From: Saprospiraceae bacterium
GTDB lineage: Bacteria > Bacteroidota > Bacteroidia > Chitinophagales > Saprospiraceae
DNA length: 64,000 nt
Assembly: GCA_016715465.1 (NCBI GenBank)
Contig: JADKAA010000024.1
Coordinates: 372,001 to 436,000 of the forward strand
Direction of reading: 5' to 3'
Part shown: piece by piece, positions 27,719-36,882 of the stretch
Numbering within the stretch: position 1 is the stretch's first letter
Layout: each line of letters opens with the position of its first letter
Notes under the pieces: model-generated
What the model was told of the DNA's origin: nothing
The model's database searches: none
Seen by the model: the letters and a program-made list of their open reading frames with translations, nothing else
Position numbers and translations under genes: made by a program

Positions 27719-29740
27719 ATGGAACATACACATAAGCATCATTCCGAAAGTCAACACAGGCCTGATTTACATGGCAATCATGCTGAAAATGGTCACGACA
27801 AACATGCAGGGCATAATGTTTCTGATTTTTGGAATCGGTTTATAGTATGTTCCATAGTTTCAATTCCTGTATTGGCCCTGTCTCATATGATACAACAGTG
27901 GTTGGGGTTTGAATTAGCTTTTGGTGGTGACAAATTTATGTTAGCGATTCTTTCGACTTTCATATTCATTTATGGTGGATATCCTTTTCTCAAAGGACTT
28001 TATACCGAAGTAAAAGACAAAGCCATTGGAATGATGACACTTATTGGTGTAGCTATTTCAGTGGCTTGGGCATACAGTGTAGCCATTACCTTTGGCTTAA
28101 AAGGTATGGACTTTTACTGGGAAATGGCAACCTTGATAGACATCATGCTCATCGGACACTACTTTGAAATGAAGTCAGTCATGGGTGCATCCCGTTCTTT
28201 GGAATTGCTTGTGAAAATGATGCCTTCCACTGCACATCATCTAACGGATGGACAGATTCATGACATGCCAGTCAGCGATTTAAAAATTGGAGATGTGGTA
28301 ATGGTAAAGCCGGGAGAAAAAGTTCCCGTGGACGGGATAGTAAAGGAAGGAGAAAGTTTTGTAAACGAAAGTATGCTCACAGGTGAGAGCAAACCTATAA
28401 AAAAAGTATTAGACAGCAAAGTAATAGGCGGAGCAATAAATGGGAATGGTACACTCACAGTTAAAGTAGAAAGCACAGGAAAAGACAGCTATTTGAACAA
28501 AGTAGTGAAACTTGTAGAAGATGCTCAAAAAGTAAAATCAAAGACACAAAATTTTGCAGATCGTGCCGCAAAGGTGCTGACTTTTGTTGCATTGGGAGGA
28601 GGTGTTGTTACATTTGTTGTTTGGTTATTACTAGACTTTCCTTTTGTATTTGCATTGGAAAGAATGGTAACGGTAATGGTAATTTCCTGTCCACATGCAT
28701 TGGGCCTGGCTGTGCCATTGGTGGTAGCCATTTCAACTTCTTTTGCTGCACAAAAGGGTTTGCTAATCCGCAACAGGACAGCTTTTGAAAATGCACGGCT
28801 GATCACAACCATCATTTTTGACAAGACCGGAACACTTACAAAAGGTTCTCATGAATTGCAGGACATAAAAGTACTGAACCCAATATTTGATGATAAAGAA
28901 TTGCTCCGTTTAGCATCAGGTATTGAACAACATTCAGAGCATTATATAGCTGCGGGGTTATTAAGAAAAGTCAAAGAATTGAGCATTGCCATTCCCAAGT
29001 CAGAAAATTTCAACTACCTGCTCGGAAAAGGTTTGGAAGGAAATGTGGAAGGAAAACAGATAAAAGTAGTTGGGCCAAATTACCTGAAAGAACAGAAATT
29101 CAGTATCGCTGAAGAAAATGATGACTTTACAGGCACAGTTGTATATATTTTAATTGACAAAGATGTTGCTGGGTATTTTACATTTTCTGACCAAATAAGA
29201 GAAAGTTCTTTTGAAGCCATTCAAGTACTTAGGGAAGCGGGAATTAAAAATTTATTGCTTACAGGTGACAATGAAAAAGTGGCAAAAAAGGTAAGCGATG
29301 AATTAAAAATGGACGGCTTTTTGGCCAATGTGTTGCCGCATGATAAATTAGAGAAAGTAAAAGAACTTCAGGAAAAAGGAGAATATATCGCCATGACAGG
29401 TGATGGGGTGAATGATGCACCTGCCCTTGCACAAGCAGATGTGGGTATTGCTGTTGGTTCAGGAACAGATGTAGCAGCAGAAACAGCAGATATTATTTTG
29501 GTCAACTCAGACCCTAAGGATATTGCAAACCTGATTTTATTTGGCAAAGCCACCTACAGTAAAATGATACAAAACCTTTGGTGGGCAGCTGGCTATAACA
29601 TTATTGCAATCCCAATGGCAGCAGGTGTTATGTATCATTGGAACATCATGCTAAGTCCGGCGGTGGGTGCTGTACTTATGAGTTTAAGTACTATGGTGGT
29701 ATCGATAAACGCACAACTTTTAAAAACGAAATTGAGATGA
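27719..29740 (+). CDS. Copper/silver-exporting P1B-type ATPase (CopB-like, CPH motif)
   Basis: 673 residues. A His-rich cytosolic tail (residues 1-33, HTHKHHSESQHRP...) replaces HMA domains. The membrane metal motif is CPH (ISCPHALGLAVP, Cys ~324), typical of CopB-type pumps. Also present: the TGES loop (LTGESKPI), phosphorylation site DKTGTLT (Asp ~368), an HP-type motif in EQHSEHY and GDGVNDAPAL. It uses ATP to push copper or silver out of the cytosol. Its stop overlaps the pump start (ATGA). Confidence 0.93.
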   Translation: MEHTHKHHSESQHRPDLHGNHAENGHDKHAGHNVSDFWNRFIVCSIVSIPVLALSHMIQQWLGFELAFGGDKFMLAILSTFIFIYGGYPFLKGLYTEVKDKAIGMMTLIGVAISVAWAYSVAITFGLKGMDFYWEMATLIDIMLIGHYFEMKSVMGASRSLELLVKMMPSTAHHLTDGQIHDMPVSDLKIGDVVMVKPGEKVPVDGIVKEGESFVNESMLTGESKPIKKVLDSKVIGGAINGNGTLTVKVESTGKDSYLNKVVKLVEDAQKVKSKTQNFADRAAKVLTFVALGGGVVTFVVWLLLDFPFVFALERMVTVMVISCPHALGLAVPLVVAISTSFAAQKGLLIRNRTAFENARLITTIIFDKTGTLTKGSHELQDIKVLNPIFDDKELLRLASGIEQHSEHYIAAGLLRKVKELSIAIPKSENFNYLLGKGLEGNVEGKQIKVVGPNYLKEQKFSIAEENDDFTGTVVYILIDKDVAGYFTFSDQIRESSFEAIQVLREAGIKNLLLTGDNEKVAKKVSDELKMDGFLANVLPHDKLEKVKELQEKGEYIAMTGDGVNDAPALAQADVGIAVGSGTDVAAETADIILVNSDPKDIANLILFGKATYSKMIQNLWWAAGYNIIAIPMAAGVMYHWNIMLSPAVGAVLMSLSTMVVSINAQLLKTKLR

Positions 29741-31011
29741 TTGAAAAAATAATTTCATGGTCAACGCATAACCGTTTTTTTGTTTGGATAGGCATTTTGC
29801 TGATTGTAGCGGGTGGCGTTTGGTCAGTAATGACCACCCCAGTTGATGCCATTCCCGACCTTTCAGAAAATCAAGTCATTGTTTACACAGAATGGATGGG
29901 GCGCAATCCGCAAATCATAGAAGACCAAATCTCTTATCCCCTGGTCTCCAACCTGCAGGGAATACCAAATGTAAAAGCTATTCGAGCTGCGTCCATGTTT
30001 GGTATGAGTTTCATCTTTGTCATTTTCAATGACGATTCAGAAATCTACTGGGCGCGAACCCGAGTGTTGGAGCGTTTAAATTTCGCTCAAAAAGCATTGC
30101 CGCAAGGTGTAACTCCAACACTTGGTCCTGATGGAACAGGCGTAGGACATGTGTTTTGGTATACACTTCAGGGCGATGGTTACGATTTGGGAGAACTAAG
30201 AGCTGTTCAGGACTGGTATGTGAAATTTGCTTTACAAAATGTACAGGGAGTTAGTGAAGTCGCATCATTCGGAGGCTTTCAAAAACAATATCAGGTAAGC
30301 ATTAATCCAAACAAACTGATTTACTACAATATCTCGGCCATGGATGTGTCGAATGCTTTGAAAGCAAACAACCGCGATGTGGGTGGCAGTATTTACGAAA
30401 TGAACCGCATGGGCTATATGATACGGGGTTTGGGATACATCAAAAACATTCATGATATAGAGGAAATTGCTGTTGGTTCAAACAAATCCATTCCCATCAA
30501 ATTGAAAGATCTGGCCGATGTGCAAATGAGCAGCGACATCCGTTTGGGCATAGTGGATGAAAACGGAGAAGGGGAAGTAGTGGGCGGTGTGGTAGTCGCC
30601 CGATATGGTGAAAACGCCAAAGAAGTAATTGACCGAGTGAAGGAAAGGCTGGGCGATGTAGAAAAAGGGTTACCCCCCGGGGTAAAAATCAAAGTCGCTT
30701 ATGATCGCAGCGACCTGATCGAAGCGGCTGTTGCCACGCTCAAAGAAGCATTGATTGAAGAAATTATTGTTGTTTCATTAGTCGTCTTATTGTTTCTTTT
30801 TCATTTTCGTAGCGCTGTAGTTGCCATCGTTACCATTCCTTTATCGGTGTTGATTGGTTTTATGATTGTGAAAATGTTTGGTATTTCACTCAATATTATG
30901 TCTTTGGGTGGTATTGCCCTTGCTATTGGAGATTTGGTGGATGCCGGAATTGTGATGACTGAAAATGCTTATAAAGACTTGGTGAAAGCAGTTTTAAAAA
31001 CAGAAGAATAA
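29737..31011 (+). CDS. CusA/CzcA-type heavy-metal RND pump, N-terminal part
   Basis: 424 residues from ATG 29737 (overlapping the ATPase stop; the open frame begins earlier, at 29638, inside the ATPase). It covers TM1 (NRFFVWIGILLIVAGG), the porter subdomains (NPQIIEDQISYPL, MFGMSFIFVIF) and TM2-4, with the proton-path Asp in AIGDLVDAGIVMTENAY. It then stops in the TM4-TM5 loop. Adding one A to the A5 run at 30996-31000 continues the frame straight into the next ORF, so this is very likely one ~1060-residue pump in the true genome. Confidence 0.88.
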   Translation: MIEKIISWSTHNRFFVWIGILLIVAGGVWSVMTTPVDAIPDLSENQVIVYTEWMGRNPQIIEDQISYPLVSNLQGIPNVKAIRAASMFGMSFIFVIFNDDSEIYWARTRVLERLNFAQKALPQGVTPTLGPDGTGVGHVFWYTLQGDGYDLGELRAVQDWYVKFALQNVQGVSEVASFGGFQKQYQVSINPNKLIYYNISAMDVSNALKANNRDVGGSIYEMNRMGYMIRGLGYIKNIHDIEEIAVGSNKSIPIKLKDLADVQMSSDIRLGIVDENGEGEVVGGVVVARYGENAKEVIDRVKERLGDVEKGLPPGVKIKVAYDRSDLIEAAVATLKEALIEEIIVVSLVVLLFLFHFRSAVVAIVTIPLSVLIGFMIVKMFGISLNIMSLGGIALAIGDLVDAGIVMTENAYKDLVKAVLKTEE

Positions 31012-32930
31012 TGGAAAAGCAAAGAATAGGAAATACCAAAGAATTAAGCGAAGAAGAACGCATCAAAATCATTGAGCGCTCATCACGTATAGTAGGTCGG
31101 GCTGTTTTTTTCTCCATACTCGTTACACTCATTTCATTTGCACCTATTCTTTTTCTGGAAGGGCAGGAAAGGAAATTGTTTTCACCTTTGGTGTTGACAA
31201 AAACATTCACCATGATTGGCTCTGTCATTGTAGCACTTTTTGTTGTACCTATGTTGTTACGTTCACTCCTGAAAGGTAAACTCATTCCGGAAAGCAGAAA
31301 TCCGGTTGCCAATTTCTTCATAAAAATTTACAGCCCAGTTTTAAGACTTTGCCAACGCTGGAAAAAGACCGTTATTGCCATTTCTGTTGTTATCGTTTTG
31401 GGCAGTATTCCTTTTGTGTTGAGTTTGGGTTCTGAATTTATGCCTCCTTTAGATGAAGGGTCGCTGTTGTTCATGCCTGTAACATTACCCGATGTTTCAA
31501 ATAACGAAGCTAAGCGTATTTTGCAAGTTCAGGACAAACTCATTATGTCCGTTTCGGAAGTAAAAAATGTCCTGGGTAAAGCAGGCCGGGCTTATACGGC
31601 TACTGACAATGCACCCATGAGCATGATTGAAAGCATCATTTTGCTGAAACCAAAATCAGAGTGGCGAGAGGGAATGACCACCGAAAAACTGATTACCGAA
31701 TTGAATGATAAAGTGCAGATACCGGGCGTCACAAGTGGCTGGACACAACCAATCATCAACCGAATCAATATGCTTTCAACCGGAGTGCGGACAGACATTG
31801 GTATAAAAATATACGGACAGGAATTAGACACCATTTATAATATTGCCCGTCAAATTGAGAAATCATTACAGGGTATAGAAGGACTTGCGGATTTATATGT
31901 GGAGCAATTGACTGGCGGAAAATATCTTGACATCAAAATAAAACGAGAAGAAATTGCTAGATATAATCTAACTGTTGAAGAAATTAACATGATTATTGAA
32001 ATGGCATTAGGAGGAATGCCGTTAACACAAACGGTGGAGGGTAGACAGCGGTTTAGTGTATCCATGCGATTGGCGCAGGATTTCAGAAAAGATATAGCAG
32101 AAATAAAACGCACACCCATTCAAACTACCAACTATGGTGTTGTACCGCTTTCTTCTGTAGCAGATATTGAAATTTCAGAAGGACCGCCTATGATAAATTC
32201 GGAAAACGCCATGCTGCGTGGAACGGTTCTGTTCAATATTCGCGGTAGGGATATGGGCAGTGTGGTGGGAGATGCCAAGAAGAAGATTGAACAGGATTTC
32301 AAACAATTGCCAAAAGGATATTTTATCAATTGGAGTGGACAATATGAAAGTAAGTTCCGTGCAGAAAATCGCTTGAAAATTATAATCCCCATTACCCTTT
32401 TGATCATTGCATTCGTGCTCTATTTTACATTTCATTCCGTAAAAGAAATGGCCATTGTGCTTTCCAGTATACCCATTGCCTTGATTGGCGGTGTATATTC
32501 CATGTATTTTTTTGATGTGAATTTTTCAGTGGCTGTGGCAGTCGGTTTTATTGCATTATTTGGCGTTGCGGTAGAAACTGGTGTTTTAATGCTCGTCTAT
32601 TTGAATGAAGCCATTCGCGATGCTGTAGATATAAATGGAAGTGCTGAATTGTCAAAAGAAGAAGTGGAGACGGCAGTATTTTCAGGTGCGGTAATGCGTG
32701 TACGCCCAAAATTGATGACGGTAATGGCTGATATGATTGGACTATTGCCCATTCTTTTCGCAACAGGCGTAGGAAGTGATGTGATGAAACCCATTACCAT
32801 CCCATTTGTATTCGGGTTAATTACTTCCACACTTTTTGTATTAATCGTTTTGCCTGTGGTATATCAAATGGTGAAAGAATATGAATTGAAAAAACATGGT
32901 AAAGTTGAATATTTAGAAATTAAAGATTGA
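31011..32930 (+). CDS. CusA/CzcA-type heavy-metal RND pump, C-terminal part
   Basis: 639 residues, starting at an ATG that overlaps the previous stop (TAATG). It begins in the cytosolic loop before TM5 (LSEEERIKIIERSSRIVGRAVFFS is a family stretch) and carries the rest of the pump: FLEGQERKLFSPL, TM7 with GSEFMPPLDEGSLLFMP, the second porter half, and TM8-12 with GVAVETGVLMLVYLNEA. Alone it lacks TM1-4 and could not pump. With the N-terminal ORF it makes a normal-length Cus/Czc transporter that sends metal from periplasm or cytosol through the TolC-like channel. Confidence 0.88.
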   Translation: MEKQRIGNTKELSEEERIKIIERSSRIVGRAVFFSILVTLISFAPILFLEGQERKLFSPLVLTKTFTMIGSVIVALFVVPMLLRSLLKGKLIPESRNPVANFFIKIYSPVLRLCQRWKKTVIAISVVIVLGSIPFVLSLGSEFMPPLDEGSLLFMPVTLPDVSNNEAKRILQVQDKLIMSVSEVKNVLGKAGRAYTATDNAPMSMIESIILLKPKSEWREGMTTEKLITELNDKVQIPGVTSGWTQPIINRINMLSTGVRTDIGIKIYGQELDTIYNIARQIEKSLQGIEGLADLYVEQLTGGKYLDIKIKREEIARYNLTVEEINMIIEMALGGMPLTQTVEGRQRFSVSMRLAQDFRKDIAEIKRTPIQTTNYGVVPLSSVADIEISEGPPMINSENAMLRGTVLFNIRGRDMGSVVGDAKKKIEQDFKQLPKGYFINWSGQYESKFRAENRLKIIIPITLLIIAFVLYFTFHSVKEMAIVLSSIPIALIGGVYSMYFFDVNFSVAVAVGFIALFGVAVETGVLMLVYLNEAIRDAVDINGSAELSKEEVETAVFSGAVMRVRPKLMTVMADMIGLLPILFATGVGSDVMKPITIPFVFGLITSTLFVLIVLPVVYQMVKEYELKKHGKVEYLEIKD

Positions 32931-35557
32931 TGTCTATGAATAATGCACACACTATTCCTTTACCAAAACTCATAGTTGAGTTTGAAAGCGATGCAGAAAA
33001 GGGATTAAATTCAGAAGTTGCTCAATTGCGTCTTAAAAAATACGGTAGCAACATTATTCAAACTGGTAAAGGAAAACATCCTTTGAAAATATTCTTGTCA
33101 CAATTCAACAATCTTATGGTGTATCTGCTGATGTTTGCAGCAGGAATGTCTTTTTGGTTTAAGGAATATTTAGATGCCACCGCTATTCTGCTAGTAATAT
33201 TAGTTAATGCGACAATTGGTTTTTGGATGGAGTTGCAGGCAGCACGCTCCATGAATGAGTTGAAAAAAATGGCAAGCGTTCCTTCAAAAGTGTATAGGGA
33301 TAGTGTAATTTTTGAAATACCGTCAGAAAATGTGGTTCCAGGTGACATTTTGTTTGTTGAAGCGGGTGATATGATTACTGCTGATGCAAGGATTATTTCC
33401 GCTATACAACTTTCTGTAAATGAATCATCGCTCACTGGTGAAGCGATGCCGGTTGACAAAATAGTTAGTGAACTATCCGATGATGTTGCGCTTGCAGACA
33501 GAACAAATATGCTGCACAAAGGCACATTTGTAACTAATGGAAATGCTAACGCCTTAATTGTGGCAACTGCAATGCAAACCGAATTAGGAAAAATTGCACA
33601 TCTGGTGCAAGGAGCGGAACAATCGGCCACACCGCTCGAAAAAAAATTACAGGTATTCAGCAGAAAGCTCATTTACATTACCCTTGCGTTGGTTGTGTTG
33701 ATTTTCATTGTTGGCATGTTCACACATGGCGATTATGTTGAGATGTTGGAAACCGCCATTGCCCTTGCCGTAGCAGCTATACCCGAAGGGCTTCCCATTG
33801 TAGCAACACTTGCATTGGCACAGGGCATGATGAAAATGGCAAGGCATAATGTAATTGTGAAGAAACTATCGGCTGTTGAAACTTTAGGTGGAACGACCGT
33901 AATCTGCACTGACAAAACCGGAACACTCACCCAAAACAAAATTGAGGTTACGGATTTAATCCTTGCCGATGAAACTTCGGAAAATAATAAAGAAGTAATG
34001 CAGCAAATTGCTGTTTTATGCAACACCGCATCTATTCAAATTTCTGAAAACGACATCATCGAAATTGGTGACCCGCTTGAAACAGGGTTGTTGAAATACG
34101 CTCACAAGGACGGAGTGAATTTTGACCAATTACGTAAACAGTTCCCGAAAATCAATGAAGTCCCTTTTTCATCAGAAACGAAAATGATGGCAACCTTGCA
34201 TAGCAACGAAAATGGCTTCAGGGTTTATGCCAAAGGAGCGACAGAAGAAATACTCGATCAATGTAGCCATATTATTTTGGGTTCTGAAATCCAATCGTTG
34301 AATGAAGAAACAAAAAAACATTGGAAAGAAAAATCGGAACAACTGGCAGCCTCAGGTTTACGGGTAATTGCCGGTGCATTTAAAGAAACTGCTTCAAAAG
34401 ACATTTTACTCACAAGTAATTTGGTTTTTGCCGGACTTTACGGCATGATGGACCCGCCTGCTGATGACGTACTTGCTGCTATCACAGAATGTAAGAAAGC
34501 AGGTATTAAGGTTGTAATGATTACAGGCGACCATCCCGCCACTGCAAATTACATTGCCAATCAATTAGGAATTTCAGAAAATAATACAGCGATTATCGGA
34601 AAGGACATGCAAGCTGTTTCGCAATTAAGTGAAAGCGATAAACAGGTATGGCTCAATACATCGGTGTTTGCACGAGTAACTCCCAATCATAAACTAGATT
34701 TAGTAACTGTATTGCAGGAGAAGGGGAACATTGTAGGTATGACAGGTGATGGGGTAAACGATGCACCTGCTCTAAAAAAAGCAGACATCGGCATTGCTAT
34801 GGGCAAGAGAGGAACTCAGGTGGCTCAGGAAGTGGCAGATATGGTATTAAAAGATGATAAGTTTTCTTCTATTGTCCATACCATTAAACATGGTCGTGTC
34901 ATTTTCAGTAATATTCAGGAATTTGTGATTTATCTGCTTTCATGCAACCTGAGCGAGTTGTTTTTGGTGTCATTAGCGGCTCTGTCCAACCTTCATTTTC
35001 AATTAATTCCATTGCAAATTCTGTTTATCAATTTGATAACAGACGTATTACCTGCGCTTGCTTTAGGTGTTAGTAAAGGCAGTCCTTTTGTGATGAAACT
35101 CAAGCCACGCAATTCAGCAGAGCCGCTTTTAAAAACAAGACAGTGGTATGCAGTATGGATTTACGCGGCCATTATTTCTTTGTGTACATTGGGTGCAGTT
35201 TTCTTTAGTCATTATGTTTTGCACACTGAAGAAAGATTTGATCCAAAGTTGTGCAACAACATCTTGTTCTTCACCCTTATTTTTTGTCAGTTATTCCATG
35301 TGTTCAACATGGCATCGGCTAAAACATCATTTACACAATCCGAAGTATTCCGCAATAAGTATGTTTGGTATGCGCTGCTTTCAAGCGGACTAATCGTGCT
35401 TTCTGTATTATTCATTCCTCCAGCTCGTGAAGCTCTTAATATTCAACCCCTTAAAGCTAATGACTGGTTTTTAGTTATTATTTCTGCTTTACTTTCGCTT
35501 TTGGTGATTCAAATTTTAAAACGCACAAAACTTATTCAAGATGAAGATTTATATTGA
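32930..35557 (+). CDS. P2-type cation-transporting ATPase
   Basis: 875 residues. An N-terminal cation-ATPase domain, TM4 with AAIPEGLPIVATLALAQG (the PEGLP signature of Ca2+/P2 pumps), phosphorylation site CTDKTGTLTQNK, MMDPPADDV, GDGVNDAPAL, and a six-helix C-terminal block. The PEGLP motif, not CPx, means it is not a classical copper pump; Ca2+ or Mn2+ are likelier cargoes, though P2-like pumps in metal islands are often of unproven specificity. The start overlaps the RND stop by one base (TGATG). TTG 32927 and ATG 32936 are alternatives. Confidence 0.88.
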   Translation: MSMNNAHTIPLPKLIVEFESDAEKGLNSEVAQLRLKKYGSNIIQTGKGKHPLKIFLSQFNNLMVYLLMFAAGMSFWFKEYLDATAILLVILVNATIGFWMELQAARSMNELKKMASVPSKVYRDSVIFEIPSENVVPGDILFVEAGDMITADARIISAIQLSVNESSLTGEAMPVDKIVSELSDDVALADRTNMLHKGTFVTNGNANALIVATAMQTELGKIAHLVQGAEQSATPLEKKLQVFSRKLIYITLALVVLIFIVGMFTHGDYVEMLETAIALAVAAIPEGLPIVATLALAQGMMKMARHNVIVKKLSAVETLGGTTVICTDKTGTLTQNKIEVTDLILADETSENNKEVMQQIAVLCNTASIQISENDIIEIGDPLETGLLKYAHKDGVNFDQLRKQFPKINEVPFSSETKMMATLHSNENGFRVYAKGATEEILDQCSHIILGSEIQSLNEETKKHWKEKSEQLAASGLRVIAGAFKETASKDILLTSNLVFAGLYGMMDPPADDVLAAITECKKAGIKVVMITGDHPATANYIANQLGISENNTAIIGKDMQAVSQLSESDKQVWLNTSVFARVTPNHKLDLVTVLQEKGNIVGMTGDGVNDAPALKKADIGIAMGKRGTQVAQEVADMVLKDDKFSSIVHTIKHGRVIFSNIQEFVIYLLSCNLSELFLVSLAALSNLHFQLIPLQILFINLITDVLPALALGVSKGSPFVMKLKPRNSAEPLLKTRQWYAVWIYAAIISLCTLGAVFFSHYVLHTEERFDPKLCNNILFFTLIFCQLFHVFNMASAKTSFTQSEVFRNKYVWYALLSSGLIVLSVLFIPPAREALNIQPLKANDWFLVIISALLSLLVIQILKRTKLIQDEDLY

Positions 35558-35753
35558 AAATATAAAAGGGTTGTCTGGTCATGCCGACCAATGTGGAAGA
35601 ATTGACAGGATGAGCAAACTGCAAACTAAGCCCGATAAAATATTCATCGTCCACATCGAGGAAGATGGGACAAATGGATTACAGAAAAAAGTAAAAAAAA
35701 TCTATAAGTGCGATAGTGAAATTCCTTCTTTAAATGAAATTGTTAACATCTAA
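35541..35753 (+). pseudogene. Isolated C-terminal fragment of a beta-CASP MBL-fold hydrolase (RMMBL domain)
   Basis: 70 codons overlapping the ATPase 3' end. The sequence KGLSGHADQCGRIDRMSKL, then KIFIVHIEEDG and the late PSLNEIVNI, matches only the last ~60 residues (RNA-specificity/RMMBL part) of MBL-fold beta-CASP hydrolases, in which GLSGHADQ supplies a metal-ligand His. The main metallo-hydrolase body is absent upstream. It is most simply a remnant left by a deletion that fused the end of an MBL gene to the ATPase gene. A functional small domain is less likely. Confidence 0.7.
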
Positions 35754-35764
35754 ATAAAAAACAC

Positions 35765-36337
35765 ATGAAAACAAAAAACATTATCACGGTATGCTTAATG
35801 CTGTTAACAACAACAGCTTTTTCCCAAAAAGACAGCAGTGGTATCTACTTTACTTCTGCTGATTTTGAAAATAACCGCCTGAGTTATGCAATATACTGTA
35901 AAACTCAAAAACATAAAATATCTGCTGACCTGATATTTCGAAATAAAATAGTTTCTGTAAAGCATAACGGTACTGTTTATACTTTCCAAAAAGACAGTGT
36001 TTACGCTGCCAGATATTGCGATAACTCCATTGTCCGTTTTTCTAATAACCAGCAATATCCACTGTTAAACCCTGATGAAACTATAATGATTTATAAAGTT
36101 GTTAACGGCTCAGGGCATAAAGGAAGTCCTATTGTTACCAGGTATTATTTCAGCAATGGGGCTATAGACGGCATTCGTGAATTGACACTCTATAACCTGA
36201 AATCTTCATTTTCTGATAATCACAAGTTTCACAATCTTTTAGATATGCAATTCAATAGCGATTTTGAATTGATAGAGTATGACCGGTTTCATAAATGCTA
36301 TAAAATAAATCAAATCCTTAAATTCTCGCTTGAATAA
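35765..36337 (+). CDS. Secreted protein of unknown function
   Basis: 190 residues with a clear signal peptide (~1-20, ending TTAFSQ), then a beta-rich domain (SGIYFTSADFENNRLSYAI, then RYYFSNGAIDGIRELTL). No Cys/Met/His cluster typical of metal binding is seen. It overlaps the NTPase start by one base (TAATG) and lies between the P2 ATPase and the TolC-like gene, so it is co-transcribed with metal exporters, but its role is unknown. Confidence 0.65.
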   Translation: MKTKNIITVCLMLLTTTAFSQKDSSGIYFTSADFENNRLSYAIYCKTQKHKISADLIFRNKIVSVKHNGTVYTFQKDSVYAARYCDNSIVRFSNNQQYPLLNPDETIMIYKVVNGSGHKGSPIVTRYYFSNGAIDGIRELTLYNLKSSFSDNHKFHNLLDMQFNSDFELIEYDRFHKCYKINQILKFSLE

Positions 36338-36879
36338 TGAGAGCACACAAAGAAATCATAACCAATTGGAACGTAATAACCGGGGGACCTTGCACGGGGA
36401 AAACCACTGTGGTAAATATACTTGCCCAAAGGGGTTACAAAACAACCATTGAACATGCACGGCATTACATTGATACACAGAAAATAAATGGACGAACAGT
36501 AAAAGAAATACGCCAAAACAAAAGGGAGTTCCAGTTAGGAGTGCTTAATATGCAAATTGAGGAAGAAGGAACTTTAGATGTAAACGAGATGGTGTTTTTG
36601 GATCGTGCATTACCGGATGCCATGGCGTATTATCAGTTTTTAGGATTGGAGTATGACGATAGACTGGTGGCACAGTGTAATAAATATTGTTATAAGCATG
36701 TTTTCATTTTAGACCGTTTGCTATTAACTAACGATTATGCCCGTTTAGAGGATGAAGGAGAGCAAATACGCATTCATAAACTTATCATCAAAGTATATCA
36801 TTCGTTTCCTTGCCCAATAGTTTATGTTCCTGTTCTTCCGGCAGAAGAGCGGGTTGATTTTATTTTGAAAAATCTTTAG
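36337..36879 (+). CDS. AAA_28-type P-loop NTPase/kinase
   Basis: 180 residues. The N-terminal Walker A is ITGGPCTGKTTVVNIL (~residues 14-29). A middle part EMVFLDRALPDAMAYYQFLG provides the Walker B-like Asp. The rest (FILDRLLLTNDYARLEDE) fits the AAA_28 family of small nucleotide-binding proteins, related to nucleotide kinases and NadR-like proteins. Cytosolic; substrate unknown. It is an unusual passenger in a metal-export operon. Confidence 0.82.
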   Translation: MRAHKEIITNWNVITGGPCTGKTTVVNILAQRGYKTTIEHARHYIDTQKINGRTVKEIRQNKREFQLGVLNMQIEEEGTLDVNEMVFLDRALPDAMAYYQFLGLEYDDRLVAQCNKYCYKHVFILDRLLLTNDYARLEDEGEQIRIHKLIIKVYHSFPCPIVYVPVLPAEERVDFILKNL

Positions 36880-36882
36880 AAA

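Noticed and set aside
30990..31015. Genuine two-subunit CusA pump
   Set aside because: The split falls in a cytosolic loop at an A5 run, one added base repairs it, and four other genes here show the same type of loss.
32930..35557. Second copper P1B ATPase
   Set aside because: It has PEGLP in TM4, no CPx motif and no HMA domain, so it belongs to the P2 group.
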